Assembly: GCA_944386295.1 (NCBI GenBank)
Contig: CALXAO010000027.1
Coordinates: 1 to 60,331 of the forward strand
Source: an uncultured Clostridia bacterium
GTDB taxonomy: Bacteria; Bacillota; Clostridia; Oscillospirales; UBA644
Length of the DNA stretch: 60,331 nucleotides
Direction: 5' to 3'
The notes under the pieces were generated by a model. It saw only the letters and a list, made by a program, of their open reading frames with translations, was not told the DNA's origin and ran no database searches. The first letter of the stretch is position 1. Each line of letters opens with the position of its first letter. The translations under genes and the position numbers were made by a program. Shown here piece by piece: positions 17,681 through 26,202 of the stretch.

Positions 17681-18578
17681 CTGTGTGACTCCTCAAATAA
17701 GGAATTCCAGGGCGAAACGAAAAATCTTCCCGGATACCGAGACATAAAACTCGTAGCTTTTTCCAACGCCACCCCTCAGAAAACAAAAGGATTCTCGTCG
17801 CATGATAAAAATCCTTGAGAAGTAAATAAAACGCCCCTTTTATTCCATGCCGTCGATAGACATACACTTCGTTTCGGTAACAATACCGGTATCGTTCTAA
17901 ACGTTCCGAACCCTCCGATGCAAGATTTACCCCAATATTGCTGCTCATCGCATGGGTAACACAACTTTTAGAAACTAAATAACAAGGATATTTTGCAGAA
18001 ATCCGATCGGTGTATTCCACATCATCGGTCCAGATAAAAAATTCAGGAATCGGCAACCCTACATCCTGTACAATCTCTGCTTTGGTAAACATACTGACAA
18101 AAGTAGCAACACCAATGGGGATAAGAGAACCGTCTCTGTTTTTTAAGCGGTGGAACACATCTTTTTTCTGCAGATTCATTCGGCATAACTTTCCGTCTGT
18201 CCATAGCGCCTTTCCGGATAAAAAACCATATTTTCCGTCCAAGGCCCGATCCGCAACTAAAAACTGTTCCAATGCGTCCGGATAAGGCAGGGTGTCATCG
18301 TCCATTAACCAAAAATACCGGTACCCGCGTTCCGCCGCCTGTTTTATACCAAACAAAAATCCACCGGCTCCACCGAGGTTTTCTCCGGGATTCAAATAAA
18401 TAATTTTCCCTGTTTCCACAAATGGAGCAAGGTCCTGGCCGGTTCCGTCAGTAGAGGCGTTATCCACCACTATAATATCAAAATCTTGCACAGTCTGCTC
18501 CGCTAAATGCCGCAGACATTCAAACAACATCATTTTTCGGTTATACGTCACAACAATCGCGACAATATCATTCTTCAT
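17673..18578 (-). CDS. Glycosyltransferase family 2, galactofuranosyltransferase-like
   Basis: The 301 aa product has the GT-A signatures VAIVVTYNRK, DNASTDGTG, NLGGAGGFLFGI and WLMDDDTLP. The NLGGAGGF and DDD pattern is typical of GlfT2- and rhamnosyltransferase-like enzymes. With the UDP-galactopyranose mutase gene two genes upstream, transfer of galactofuranose is a reasonable guess. It overlaps both neighbours, which points to one operon. Confidence 0.85.
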   Translation of the reverse strand: MKNDIVAIVVTYNRKMMLFECLRHLAEQTVQDFDIIVVDNASTDGTGQDLAPFVETGKIIYLNPGENLGGAGGFLFGIKQAAERGYRYFWLMDDDTLPYPDALEQFLVADRALDGKYGFLSGKALWTDGKLCRMNLQKKDVFHRLKNRDGSLIPIGVATFVSMFTKAEIVQDVGLPIPEFFIWTDDVEYTDRISAKYPCYLVSKSCVTHAMSSNIGVNLASEGSERLERYRYCYRNEVYVYRRHGIKGAFYLLLKDFYHATRILLFSEGWRWKKLRVLCLGIREDFSFRPGIPYLRSHTDE

Positions 18579-19335
18579 AACTTCCTCTAAATTTTCGCAT
18601 CAGCGCGTGCCAGGCTTTTTTTGCCATATGTTGCTCTTCCATAAACATCACAGGAACTTCCCGGAAACGAACTTGGTTCGCCTCAAGCCAAATGTCTAGC
18701 ATCAATTCTCCTAAGTATCCCCAAGCTCGCTGCTCCCGAACTGACCATTCCGAAATATCCACCTTTGGTTCCAGTTTTTCCAAAACTTCAAACAACCAAG
18801 AACAATAGCGGTCCAGAAAATCCCGGCGCATAATGAACATATTAAAAATATGGCAGGAAGTTTTTCGAAAATAACGATTGCAGGCTGAAACATAGGCAGG
18901 ATATTCCTCCTGAATCAACTGAATCAGAGCATCTACACTTTCCCGATGATGAGCATGAATAAAGTGGGAATAGTTTGTTTCAATGTAATATCTTCTTTTT
19001 TTTGCAACAAGCACAGGGCACTTTGTAAGAAGGGTTTCCGCCTCTCGGGAGGTTAGAACCCGATCAAAAATATCGTTTTGCTCGGGCGATTTTCCACGAA
19101 AATGGCGGCGATAGTGTGTCAAACCAATATAATCTGCGTCCAGATTCTTCCAAGCCCAATACAGTCCAGTTAGTTCGCAATAACTAGAATTTTTTTCTGA
19201 AATATTGTCACCCGTATTATCACCTACATAGCCCAGATCCACTTTCCCAGCTCGCCCTACATGAAGCGGCAGATACATAGGGTCTATCGGCATCTGATAA
19301 GGCTTGTGGGTAGCTACAACAACTGTAATTTTCAC
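18568..19335 (-). CDS. DUF4422 family glycan biosynthesis protein
   Basis: The 255 aa product matches the DUF4422 family: VATHKPY at the N-terminus, VGDNTGDNISEKNSSYCELTG, then IGLTHYRRHF and HIFNMFIMRRD. Members are found in exopolysaccharide clusters and are thought to be glycosyltransferases. The start is GTG at 19335, seven bases after GGAGG. Its stop overlaps the ATG of the next gene. Confidence 0.88.
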   Translation of the reverse strand: MKITVVVATHKPYQMPIDPMYLPLHVGRAGKVDLGYVGDNTGDNISEKNSSYCELTGLYWAWKNLDADYIGLTHYRRHFRGKSPEQNDIFDRVLTSREAETLLTKCPVLVAKKRRYYIETNYSHFIHAHHRESVDALIQLIQEEYPAYVSACNRYFRKTSCHIFNMFIMRRDFLDRYCSWLFEVLEKLEPKVDISEWSVREQRAWGYLGELMLDIWLEANQVRFREVPVMFMEEQHMAKKAWHALMRKFRGSYEE

Positions 19336-19371
19336 ACATAGACCTCCGTTTTCCCAAAATGAAGCGCAGCG

Positions 19372-20472
19372 TCACTCCGCTGCTTCCTTCCTAGCCAAGT
19401 TCATTGCGGAACGAACTACTTTGTCCATATCATAATACTTATACTCAGCCAACCGACCACCGAAAAGAACTCCGCTGCTTTCCGACAAAGCAGCATAACG
19501 GCGGTAAAGCGCCAAATTTTTCTCATCCGCCACCGGATAATAAGGTTCCATGCCTTTTTTCCAAGGAGAAGGGTATTCCCGGGTAATTACGGTTTTTTCC
19601 TGTGTTCCAAAAGTAAAATGCTTATGCTCAATAATTCGAGTGTAGGGTGTTTGTGTGTCGGTAAAATTCATCGCCGCAACGCCTTGATAATTCGGAAGAT
19701 CCAACACCTCAGTTTCAAACCGGAGACTGCGATATTCCAAAGCGCCGTAACAATAACCGAAAAACTCATCGATACAACCAGTATACAAAACCCGATCAGC
19801 CAAAGGATTTAACTCTCTACGGCAGAGAAGATAATCGGTATTCAGTATAACATCCGTACCTTCCAACAGCTTTTCACAAATCCGAGTATATCCTTCCGTG
19901 GGAATGCCCTGATAGGGATCATTAAAATAGTTATTGTCAAACCGGAATCTTACCGGGAGACGGCGAATAATAAATGCTGGTAAGTCCCGGCAGGAACGGC
20001 CCCATTGCTTCTCGGTGTATCCTCGGATCAGCTTTTCATAAATATCTGTTCCAACGAGAGAAATCGCCTGCTCTTCCAGATTGGAAGGCTGACTAATTCC
20101 GTTTCGCTGGGTTTCTATTTTTGCCATAGCAGCCTCCGGTGTCGTTACACCCCACATCTGATAAAAGGTATTCATATTAAAAGGCAGATTGTATAACTCC
20201 CCATGATAATTTGCTATTGGGGAATTAATAAAGGGAATCCAACTGCAAAACTGACCAAGGAAATCCCAGACCTCCCGGTCAGAAGTGTGAAAAATATGCG
20301 CACCATAACAGTGCACATCAATCCCTTCGATGGCCTCGGTATAAACATTGCCAGCAATATGCGGCCGTCGATCCACCACACAGCAGCGTTTTCCAAGCGT
20401 CGTCATCTGATGTGCAAAAACAGCGCCAAACAGGCCAGCACCAACAATCAAATAATCATACTGTTTCATCAT
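19372..20472 (-). CDS. glf: UDP-galactopyranose mutase
   Basis: Glf is a flavoenzyme that converts UDP-galactopyranose to UDP-galactofuranose in the cytoplasm. The 366 aa product has the FAD-binding motif YLIVGAGLFGAVFAHQ, VVDRRPHIAGNVYT, the HCYGAHIFHTSD segment and RYAALSESSGVLFGGRLAEY near the C-terminus. The length is typical. It leads the glycan operon behind its own promoter at 20512-20540, so the glycan very likely contains galactofuranose. Confidence 0.96.
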   Translation of the reverse strand: MMKQYDYLIVGAGLFGAVFAHQMTTLGKRCCVVDRRPHIAGNVYTEAIEGIDVHCYGAHIFHTSDREVWDFLGQFCSWIPFINSPIANYHGELYNLPFNMNTFYQMWGVTTPEAAMAKIETQRNGISQPSNLEEQAISLVGTDIYEKLIRGYTEKQWGRSCRDLPAFIIRRLPVRFRFDNNYFNDPYQGIPTEGYTRICEKLLEGTDVILNTDYLLCRRELNPLADRVLYTGCIDEFFGYCYGALEYRSLRFETEVLDLPNYQGVAAMNFTDTQTPYTRIIEHKHFTFGTQEKTVITREYPSPWKKGMEPYYPVADEKNLALYRRYAALSESSGVLFGGRLAEYKYYDMDKVVRSAMNLARKEAAE

Positions 20473-20511
20473 TCAATACTCCGCAATTAATTTATAAAAA
20501 CCAATATTATT

Positions 20512-20540
20512 AGTATAGCACAAAAACGTTTTTTTTTCAA
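20512..20540 (-). promoter_or_regulatory. Promoter of the glf glycan operon
   Basis: On the minus strand TTGAAA (20540-20535), a 17-bp spacer and TATACT (20517-20512) form a sigma-A promoter about 40 bases before the glf ATG. Confidence 0.7.
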
Positions 20541-20589
20541 TATACCAACAAAAAAATCCCAATTTTCGACATAATCCTTCTGAAACAAC

Positions 20590-20610
20590 AGTTCTATAAC
20601 TTTTAGAACT
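20590..20610 (-). terminator. Weak hairpin at the end of the ynzC gene
   Basis: AGTTCTA (20590-20596) and TAGAACT (20604-20610) form a perfect 7-bp stem with a 7-nt loop overlapping the YnzC stop codon. The following T-run is poor, so termination here is uncertain. Confidence 0.35.
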
Positions 20611-20812
20611 TTTTCTTATCCTTTACAAATTCTTTGTGTCCGTCCGGATACTGAATCGCCATATGATCCAGCTGTTCTTCCAGATTCCGGCAGACAGACG
20701 CCCTGTATTCCGCCCGCAACTGCGCCCGTTCTGCCGTTTCTTCCGGAGTCAGAGGGCGCTGCCGGGAAATAGCGGTGAGCTGGTTAATCCGCTGAAGTTT
20801 CTTCTTTTCCAT
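20603..20812 (-). CDS. DUF896 (YnzC) family small protein
   Basis: The 69 aa product matches the YnzC/DUF896 family: LQRINQLTAISRQRPLTPEE, then a charged helix RAQLRAEYRASVCRNLEEQL and a tail with PDGHKEF. Members are small cytoplasmic helical proteins of unknown function, one being in the SOS region of Bacillus. The ATG at 20812 follows AGGAG; an open frame reaching 20911 runs into the ABC transporter gene and is not used. It lies 19 bases behind the exporter gene. Confidence 0.9.
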   Translation of the reverse strand: MEKKKLQRINQLTAISRQRPLTPEETAERAQLRAEYRASVCRNLEEQLDHMAIQYPDGHKEFVKDKKKF

Positions 20813-20831
20813 CGGTAATAGTCTCCTTTGT

Positions 20832-22562
20832 TTAAGTGGCAAACTGGCTGTTGTAAAGTCCAGCATAAAATCCACCGGCAGCCAGCAAGGTTTCGTGATT
20901 TCCCTTTTCAATAATCTTTCCGTCTTTCATAACCAAAATCACATCCGCCTCCCGAATCGTGGAAAGACGATGCGCAACAATAAAACTGGTACGCCCTTCC
21001 ATCATTTTAGCAAACGCTTGCTGAATCTTGATTTCCGTTCGCGTGTCAATAGAAGATGTTGCCTCGTCAAGAATCAGCATCGGCGGCAGACAAAGCATTA
21101 CGCGGGCAATGCAAAGCAGCTGTTTCTGTCCCTGAGAAAGACTTCCTCCGTCTTCGGATAAGACCGTGTCGTACCCCTGAGGCAAGCGGCGGATAAAACT
21201 GTCAGCATAAGACGCCCGGGCTGCAGCCCGAATTTCCTCGTCGGTGGCATCCGGCTTTCCCATAGAAAGATTTTCCCGCACCGTACCGTTTTTCAGCCAG
21301 GTATCCTGTAGCACCATACCGTAACTAGCGCGCAACGCACTTCGTGTTGCCATCCGAATTTCAGTACCACCAACAAAAATTTCCCCGGAATTCACGTCAT
21401 AAAACCGCATCAACAGATTTATCAGAGTTGTCTTTCCACAACCGGTTGGACCAACAATAGCCACCCGTTGCCCGGGTCGTACGCTTAAATTGAAGTCTTC
21501 AATCAGTTTTTTGTCTGGAACATAAGAAAAACAAACATGTTCAATTTTTACACTGCCGTCGGCATTCAGAGACATCGCCGGATCCGGGTCAGGAGATTGA
21601 GCCGGCTGTTCAATCAAATCAAACACCCGTGCGGCACAGGCAAACGCATTCTGAAGTTCAGTTACAACCCCCGAAATTTCATTGAAAGGCTTTGTATATT
21701 GATTGGCATAACTTAAAAGACAGGAAAGCTGTCCCACTGAAATAGCACCCCGGATCACCGCAAACGCACCCACCAATCCAACTCCGGTATAGACCAAACT
21801 ATTTACAAAACGGGTACAGGGATTAGTCAAGGAAGAAAAAAAAGTGGCATTTAAAGAGCACTTTTCCAACCTTCTGTTAATTTCATCGAACTGTTCCAGT
21901 GCTTTCCTCTCCCGGGAAAAGGCCTGAACTACTTGCTGATTTCCCACATACTCTTCCACAAAAGCAGTTTGCTCCCCCCGGGTTTCCGACTGAAGCTGGA
22001 ACATAGAATAAGTGCGCCGGGCAATAAACGATGCAACAAGAAAAGACACTGGTGTAACCAAAACAACCACTGCGGTAATACCCAGATGAATGCTGAGCAT
22101 AAATCCAAGAGTTCCAAGAATTGTAGCAACACCAGTAAACAACTGCGAAAATCCCAGCAAAAGACCTTCAGCAAACTGATCTACATCAGTGATTATCCGA
22201 CTGACAGTTTCCCCGTAGGAATAGGAATCCACATATTTTAAAGGCAAAACCTGAAGGTGGCGAAAGGCCTTGTCCCGAACATCCTGAACCACCCGGTAAG
22301 CAATCCGGTTGTTAATCACATTCATTAACCACTGCCCTAGCGCCGTACCTCCAACACACACAACAATCCGGAACAATACTGCCTGCAGAGCAGAAAAATT
22401 TACCTGTCCGGGGCCAATAACAGCATCAACCGCCTGCCCAGTCAACACTGGAACATAAAGAGTCAGAGCAACAGTTATTGCAGCAAACAGAAAAGAAAAC
22501 AACAGCAAAAACCAATATTTTTTCAAATAAGAAAACACTTGTTTCAAGACAAACCAACTCAT
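20832..22562 (-). CDS. Heterodimeric ABC exporter, canonical half
   Basis: The 576 aa product is an exporter half-transporter with six membrane helices followed by an ATPase domain. The ATPase has Walker A GPTGCGKTTL, signature LSQGQKQ and Walker B LILDEATSSID with the catalytic glutamate. Its ATG overlaps the stop of the partner gene (ATGA at 22562-22559). The partner carries a degenerate catalytic site, so the two should form an asymmetric heterodimer of the BmrCD or LmrCD type, exporting drugs or lipids. The substrate is unknown. Confidence 0.92.
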   Translation of the reverse strand: MSWFVLKQVFSYLKKYWFLLLFSFLFAAITVALTLYVPVLTGQAVDAVIGPGQVNFSALQAVLFRIVVCVGGTALGQWLMNVINNRIAYRVVQDVRDKAFRHLQVLPLKYVDSYSYGETVSRIITDVDQFAEGLLLGFSQLFTGVATILGTLGFMLSIHLGITAVVVLVTPVSFLVASFIARRTYSMFQLQSETRGEQTAFVEEYVGNQQVVQAFSRERKALEQFDEINRRLEKCSLNATFFSSLTNPCTRFVNSLVYTGVGLVGAFAVIRGAISVGQLSCLLSYANQYTKPFNEISGVVTELQNAFACAARVFDLIEQPAQSPDPDPAMSLNADGSVKIEHVCFSYVPDKKLIEDFNLSVRPGQRVAIVGPTGCGKTTLINLLMRFYDVNSGEIFVGGTEIRMATRSALRASYGMVLQDTWLKNGTVRENLSMGKPDATDEEIRAAARASYADSFIRRLPQGYDTVLSEDGGSLSQGQKQLLCIARVMLCLPPMLILDEATSSIDTRTEIKIQQAFAKMMEGRTSFIVAHRLSTIREADVILVMKDGKIIEKGNHETLLAAGGFYAGLYNSQFAT

Positions 22563-24277
22563 TTGGCCCCCTCCTTCCGGAATTGGGATTCATAGATTTC
22601 CCTGTATACTTCGCATGTCTTCAGAAGTTCCTCATGGGTGCCCTGACCGACTACTACTCCATCTTCCATTACTAAAATCAAATCTGCATGCAGCAAAGAA
22701 GATGTTCTTTGTGAAATAAGGAAAATTACCGGAGAATCTGGCATCTTTCGCAGCGCGCTGCGCAATGCCGCGTCCGTTGCAAAATCCAAAGCCGACGCAC
22801 TATCGTCCAGAATCAGAATCCTGGGGCGCCGCACCAATGCTCTGGCAATGGTTAAGCGCTGCCGTTGTCCGCCGGAAAAATTTTTTCCTCCTTGTTCCAC
22901 CAATGCATCTAAACCGTCCTCTTTTTCTTGAACAAATACCTCGGCTTGAGCAATCCTCAGCGCCTCCCATAGATCTTCTTCTGAGGCATCTTCCCTGCCC
23001 CAAAGCAAATTTTCCCGAATAGTTCCTTGAAACAGTACCGCTTTCTGAGGAACAATGCCTACCAAAGACCGAAGCTCCTGCAAATCATATTCTTTAACAT
23101 CCGTTCCAAATACCGAAACACAGCCCTCGGTCGCATCATAAAACCGAGGAATCAATCGGATCAAAGAAGTTTTTCCCGCCCCGGTTCCACCGATAATTCC
23201 TATTGTTTGTCCTGCTTCCGCCTGAAAGGATATATCCCGAATGGCAGGTTCCCCACTGTTTTTGTAGGTCAAGCTAACGCGGTCAAATTTTACAGCAGGG
23301 CCATCCGCAGCGTGTTTTTGTCCGGAGGACAATCCGGAGGGAACCTCCAAAACAGAGGCAATCCGTTTTCCGCTAGCTACCGCTTTATTAACAGCAACAA
23401 TCATGTTTGCAAATTTAATTAGCTCTACCAAAATCTGCGACAAGTAATTCACAAGAGCGACAAGAACCCCCTGGGTCAGAATTCCGGCATCCACGCGAAG
23501 CGCACCGGTATAAAGAAGAACAACGAGTCCCAAATTGACAATTACATAGGTCAGCGGATTGAGCAAGGCAGACACCCTTCCCACTCGTAATTGCATGGTC
23601 GTCAGGTCCCGGTTTTCGGAATCAAATTCCTGGATTTCATTGCTTTCTCTTCGAAAAGCGCGCAGAACACGGATTCCAGTCAGATTTTCCCGCGTAATAC
23701 CTAGAACGCGATCCAGATGCTCCTGTACCCGTCGATACAGAGGCACACAAAACCGCATAATTAAAAATACAACCAGCGCAAGCAGCGGAATTACTACAGC
23801 AAAAATCATGCCGGCCTGCACATCCAACAACAGCGCCATGACAAAAGCGCCTAAAACAACAAAGGGAGACCGTAGCAACAGACGCAGTGTCAAATTAACT
23901 CCGGACTGCACTTGGTTAATATCGCTGGTCATACGGGTAATCATGGTTGCTGTTCCCATACGATCCATTTCCCCATAGGAAAATCCCTGAATATGAATAT
24001 ACAGCACCCGCCGCAGTCGGGCAGCAAACCCAGTAGCTGCCCGGGCTGCAAAATACTGAGCAGTCACTGAAGCCAATAGTCCTACAGCACCCAGCAATAT
24101 AAGAATAAGGCACATCCGAGCTAAATATCCCCGATCGCCGGAAGGAATGCCTCGGTCAATAATTGAAGCCATAATCATAGGGACAAACAGTTCCAGTGCC
24201 GCCTCAAACAATTTGAACAGCGGGCCCAAAACACATTCCCTACGATATTCTTTCAAATATATAAACAGCCGTTTCAC
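22559..24277 (-). CDS. Heterodimeric ABC exporter, degenerate half
   Basis: The 572 aa product has the same six-helix plus ATPase layout. Walker A is GGTGAGKTS and the signature is FSGGQRQR, but Walker B reads LILDDSASALD, with aspartate in place of the catalytic glutamate. This is the mark of the non-catalytic site in heterodimeric exporters. The start is GTG at 24277 after AAGAGG. It is the first gene of an operon with the canonical half and ynzC. Confidence 0.92.
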   Translation of the reverse strand: MKRLFIYLKEYRRECVLGPLFKLFEAALELFVPMIMASIIDRGIPSGDRGYLARMCLILILLGAVGLLASVTAQYFAARAATGFAARLRRVLYIHIQGFSYGEMDRMGTATMITRMTSDINQVQSGVNLTLRLLLRSPFVVLGAFVMALLLDVQAGMIFAVVIPLLALVVFLIMRFCVPLYRRVQEHLDRVLGITRENLTGIRVLRAFRRESNEIQEFDSENRDLTTMQLRVGRVSALLNPLTYVIVNLGLVVLLYTGALRVDAGILTQGVLVALVNYLSQILVELIKFANMIVAVNKAVASGKRIASVLEVPSGLSSGQKHAADGPAVKFDRVSLTYKNSGEPAIRDISFQAEAGQTIGIIGGTGAGKTSLIRLIPRFYDATEGCVSVFGTDVKEYDLQELRSLVGIVPQKAVLFQGTIRENLLWGREDASEEDLWEALRIAQAEVFVQEKEDGLDALVEQGGKNFSGGQRQRLTIARALVRRPRILILDDSASALDFATDAALRSALRKMPDSPVIFLISQRTSSLLHADLILVMEDGVVVGQGTHEELLKTCEVYREIYESQFRKEGAK

Positions 24278-24307
24278 AGAATTCCTCTTTTCTGCAAATT
24301 CTGTTTT

Positions 24308-24337
24308 ATTCTAACACAATTTACCGTCACCCGTCAA
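24308..24337 (-). promoter_or_regulatory. Promoter of the ABC exporter operon
   Basis: On the minus strand TTGACG (24337-24332), 18 bases and TAGAAT (24313-24308) form a good promoter just before the GTG start. Confidence 0.65.
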
Positions 24338-24442
24338 TAGATTTCACAAAAAAGCCGGACAGTCTCTTTGGAACAATCCAAAACAGAATGGATCCAATCA
24401 TCTGATTCGAAAAAAATTTCACCTTTTGTCGTTTTTTCGTCT

Positions 24443-24471
24443 TTGCATTCCACTAAGACCAATGTTATAAT
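24443..24471 (+). promoter_or_regulatory. Promoter of the DUF1846 gene
   Basis: TTGCAT (24443-24448), a 17-bp spacer and TATAAT (24466-24471) form a sigma-A promoter 26 bases before the start codon. GGAGG follows at about 24488. Confidence 0.8.
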
Positions 24472-24496
24472 AAATTAAAACAACACGGAGGGAATT

Positions 24497-25981
24497 ATGG
24501 TCACAATTGGATTTGACAATGAAAAATATTTAACTCTGCAATCTCGGAAAATTCAAGAACGGATTGACAGCTTCGGGGGAAAACTGTATCTAGAATTTGG
24601 CGGAAAACTGTTTGACGACCATCACGCGTCCCGTGTTCTGCCCGGATTTCAGCCGGACAGTAAAATCCGAATGTTGCTGCAGTTGAAAGACCGGGCAGAA
24701 ATCGTTATCGTCATCAGCGCATCCGACATAGAACAAAGCAAGGTTCGCAATGACCTGGGAATTACTTACGACACAGATCTGCTTCGTCTTATTGACGCTT
24801 TTTCGGAAATTGGCTTATATGTAGGTAGCGTTGTCATTACCCATTATGCTTCACAGCCTTTGGCAGATAACTTCAAAAAGCGTCTTGAATCTCTGGGGGT
24901 CCGAGTCTACCGGCATTATCCCATTCCCGGTTATCCCTCCAACACGCAGCTGATTGTCAGCGACGAAGGATACGGAAAAAACGATTATATTGAAACCACA
25001 CGTCCTCTGGTGGTGATTACGGCACCAGGACCTGGAAGCGGAAAAATGGCCGTCTGCCTATCTCAATTGTACCACGACCATAATCGGGGAATTCAGGCCG
25101 GTTATGCAAAATACGAAACATTTCCCATCTGGAATCTGCCCCTGCGACATCCAGTAAACCTGGCCTATGAAGCTGCTACTGCGGACCTGAATGATGTCAA
25201 CATGATTGACCCGTTCCATTTGGAGGCCTATGGGAAAACAGCTGTTAACTATAACCGTGACGTAGAAATCTTCCCAGTACTCAGCGCAATTTTTGAAAAG
25301 ATCTCAGGACAATCGCCCTATAAATCCCCCACTGATATGGGCGTTAATATGGCCGGTATGTGTATTTTTAACGAGGATGCAATAAAAAAAGCCGCCTGTG
25401 ATGAAATTATCCGGAGATATTACGCCACTCTTTGCCGTAAGAGGAAAGGCATTGCCTCGGCCGAAGAAGTCTATAAACTGGAACTAATTATGAAACAGGC
25501 CGGTTGTACACCTGATCGCAGACCGGTTGTCTCCGCAGCACTGATTCGGGCAGAAACAACCGGAGCGCCAGCTGCAGCGCTGGAACTTTCAGACGGAACT
25601 GTCGTAACCGGCAAAACATCCTCCTTACTTGGGGCATCCTCTGCTTTGCTTCTGAACGCCCTCAAATATCTAGGAGGAATCAGCCATGATACCATGCTGA
25701 TTGCCCCGGAAGTTATTGAACCGATTCAAAAGCTAAAAACTCAAGTGTTGGGTAATCATAACCCCAGACTGCATACGGACGAAACTTTAATTGCTTTGAC
25801 AATATCGGCAACCAGTAACAAAGCTGCGGCTGTAGCTGCAGAACAGTTAGAAAAACTAAAAGGCTGTGAAGCACATTCCAGTGTAATTCTTTCCACAGTT
25901 GACAGCGACATTTTCCGGAAGCTCGGTATCAATCTGACCTGTGAGCCTACATATCAAACAAAAAAACTGTATCATAAATAA
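24497..25981 (+). CDS. DUF1846 domain-containing protein
   Basis: The 494 aa product matches the DUF1846 family over its full length. It starts VTIGFDNEKYLTLQSRKI, has EFGGKLFDDHHASRVLPGF, a glycine-rich TAPGPGSGKMAVCLSQ that resembles a nucleotide-binding loop, and PTDMGVNMAGM. Members occur widely in Firmicutes and have no settled function known to me. It is a single-gene unit with its own promoter; no terminator is obvious downstream. Confidence 0.92.
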   Translation: MVTIGFDNEKYLTLQSRKIQERIDSFGGKLYLEFGGKLFDDHHASRVLPGFQPDSKIRMLLQLKDRAEIVIVISASDIEQSKVRNDLGITYDTDLLRLIDAFSEIGLYVGSVVITHYASQPLADNFKKRLESLGVRVYRHYPIPGYPSNTQLIVSDEGYGKNDYIETTRPLVVITAPGPGSGKMAVCLSQLYHDHNRGIQAGYAKYETFPIWNLPLRHPVNLAYEAATADLNDVNMIDPFHLEAYGKTAVNYNRDVEIFPVLSAIFEKISGQSPYKSPTDMGVNMAGMCIFNEDAIKKAACDEIIRRYYATLCRKRKGIASAEEVYKLELIMKQAGCTPDRRPVVSAALIRAETTGAPAAALELSDGTVVTGKTSSLLGASSALLLNALKYLGGISHDTMLIAPEVIEPIQKLKTQVLGNHNPRLHTDETLIALTISATSNKAAAVAAEQLEKLKGCEAHSSVILSTVDSDIFRKLGINLTCEPTYQTKKLYHK

Positions 25982-26202
25982 AATTTAGTTCAGTGCTTGG
26001 GAACGAGAACTTCTTTTCCTTTTTGAGAAACTGCAAACCTGAATAATATTACAAAAATAAGACTTAAAAAAAGAATATTTGATACCAAAAAGTATTTTTT
26101 CGGTCGATTTCTATTTCTATGGTTACTATAATAAGTCTATTAGGACGATTGAGTCCCATAATTTTGACTTTATATTAAAATGACGCAAGGAGGCTCGCAG
26201 AA

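Noticed and set aside
26103-26110. GTCGATTT before the glycosidase gene as a third site of the 12645-12696 regulator
   Set aside because: One 8-base match is expected by chance once or twice in 60 kb on both strands, and no second box lies 21 bp away.
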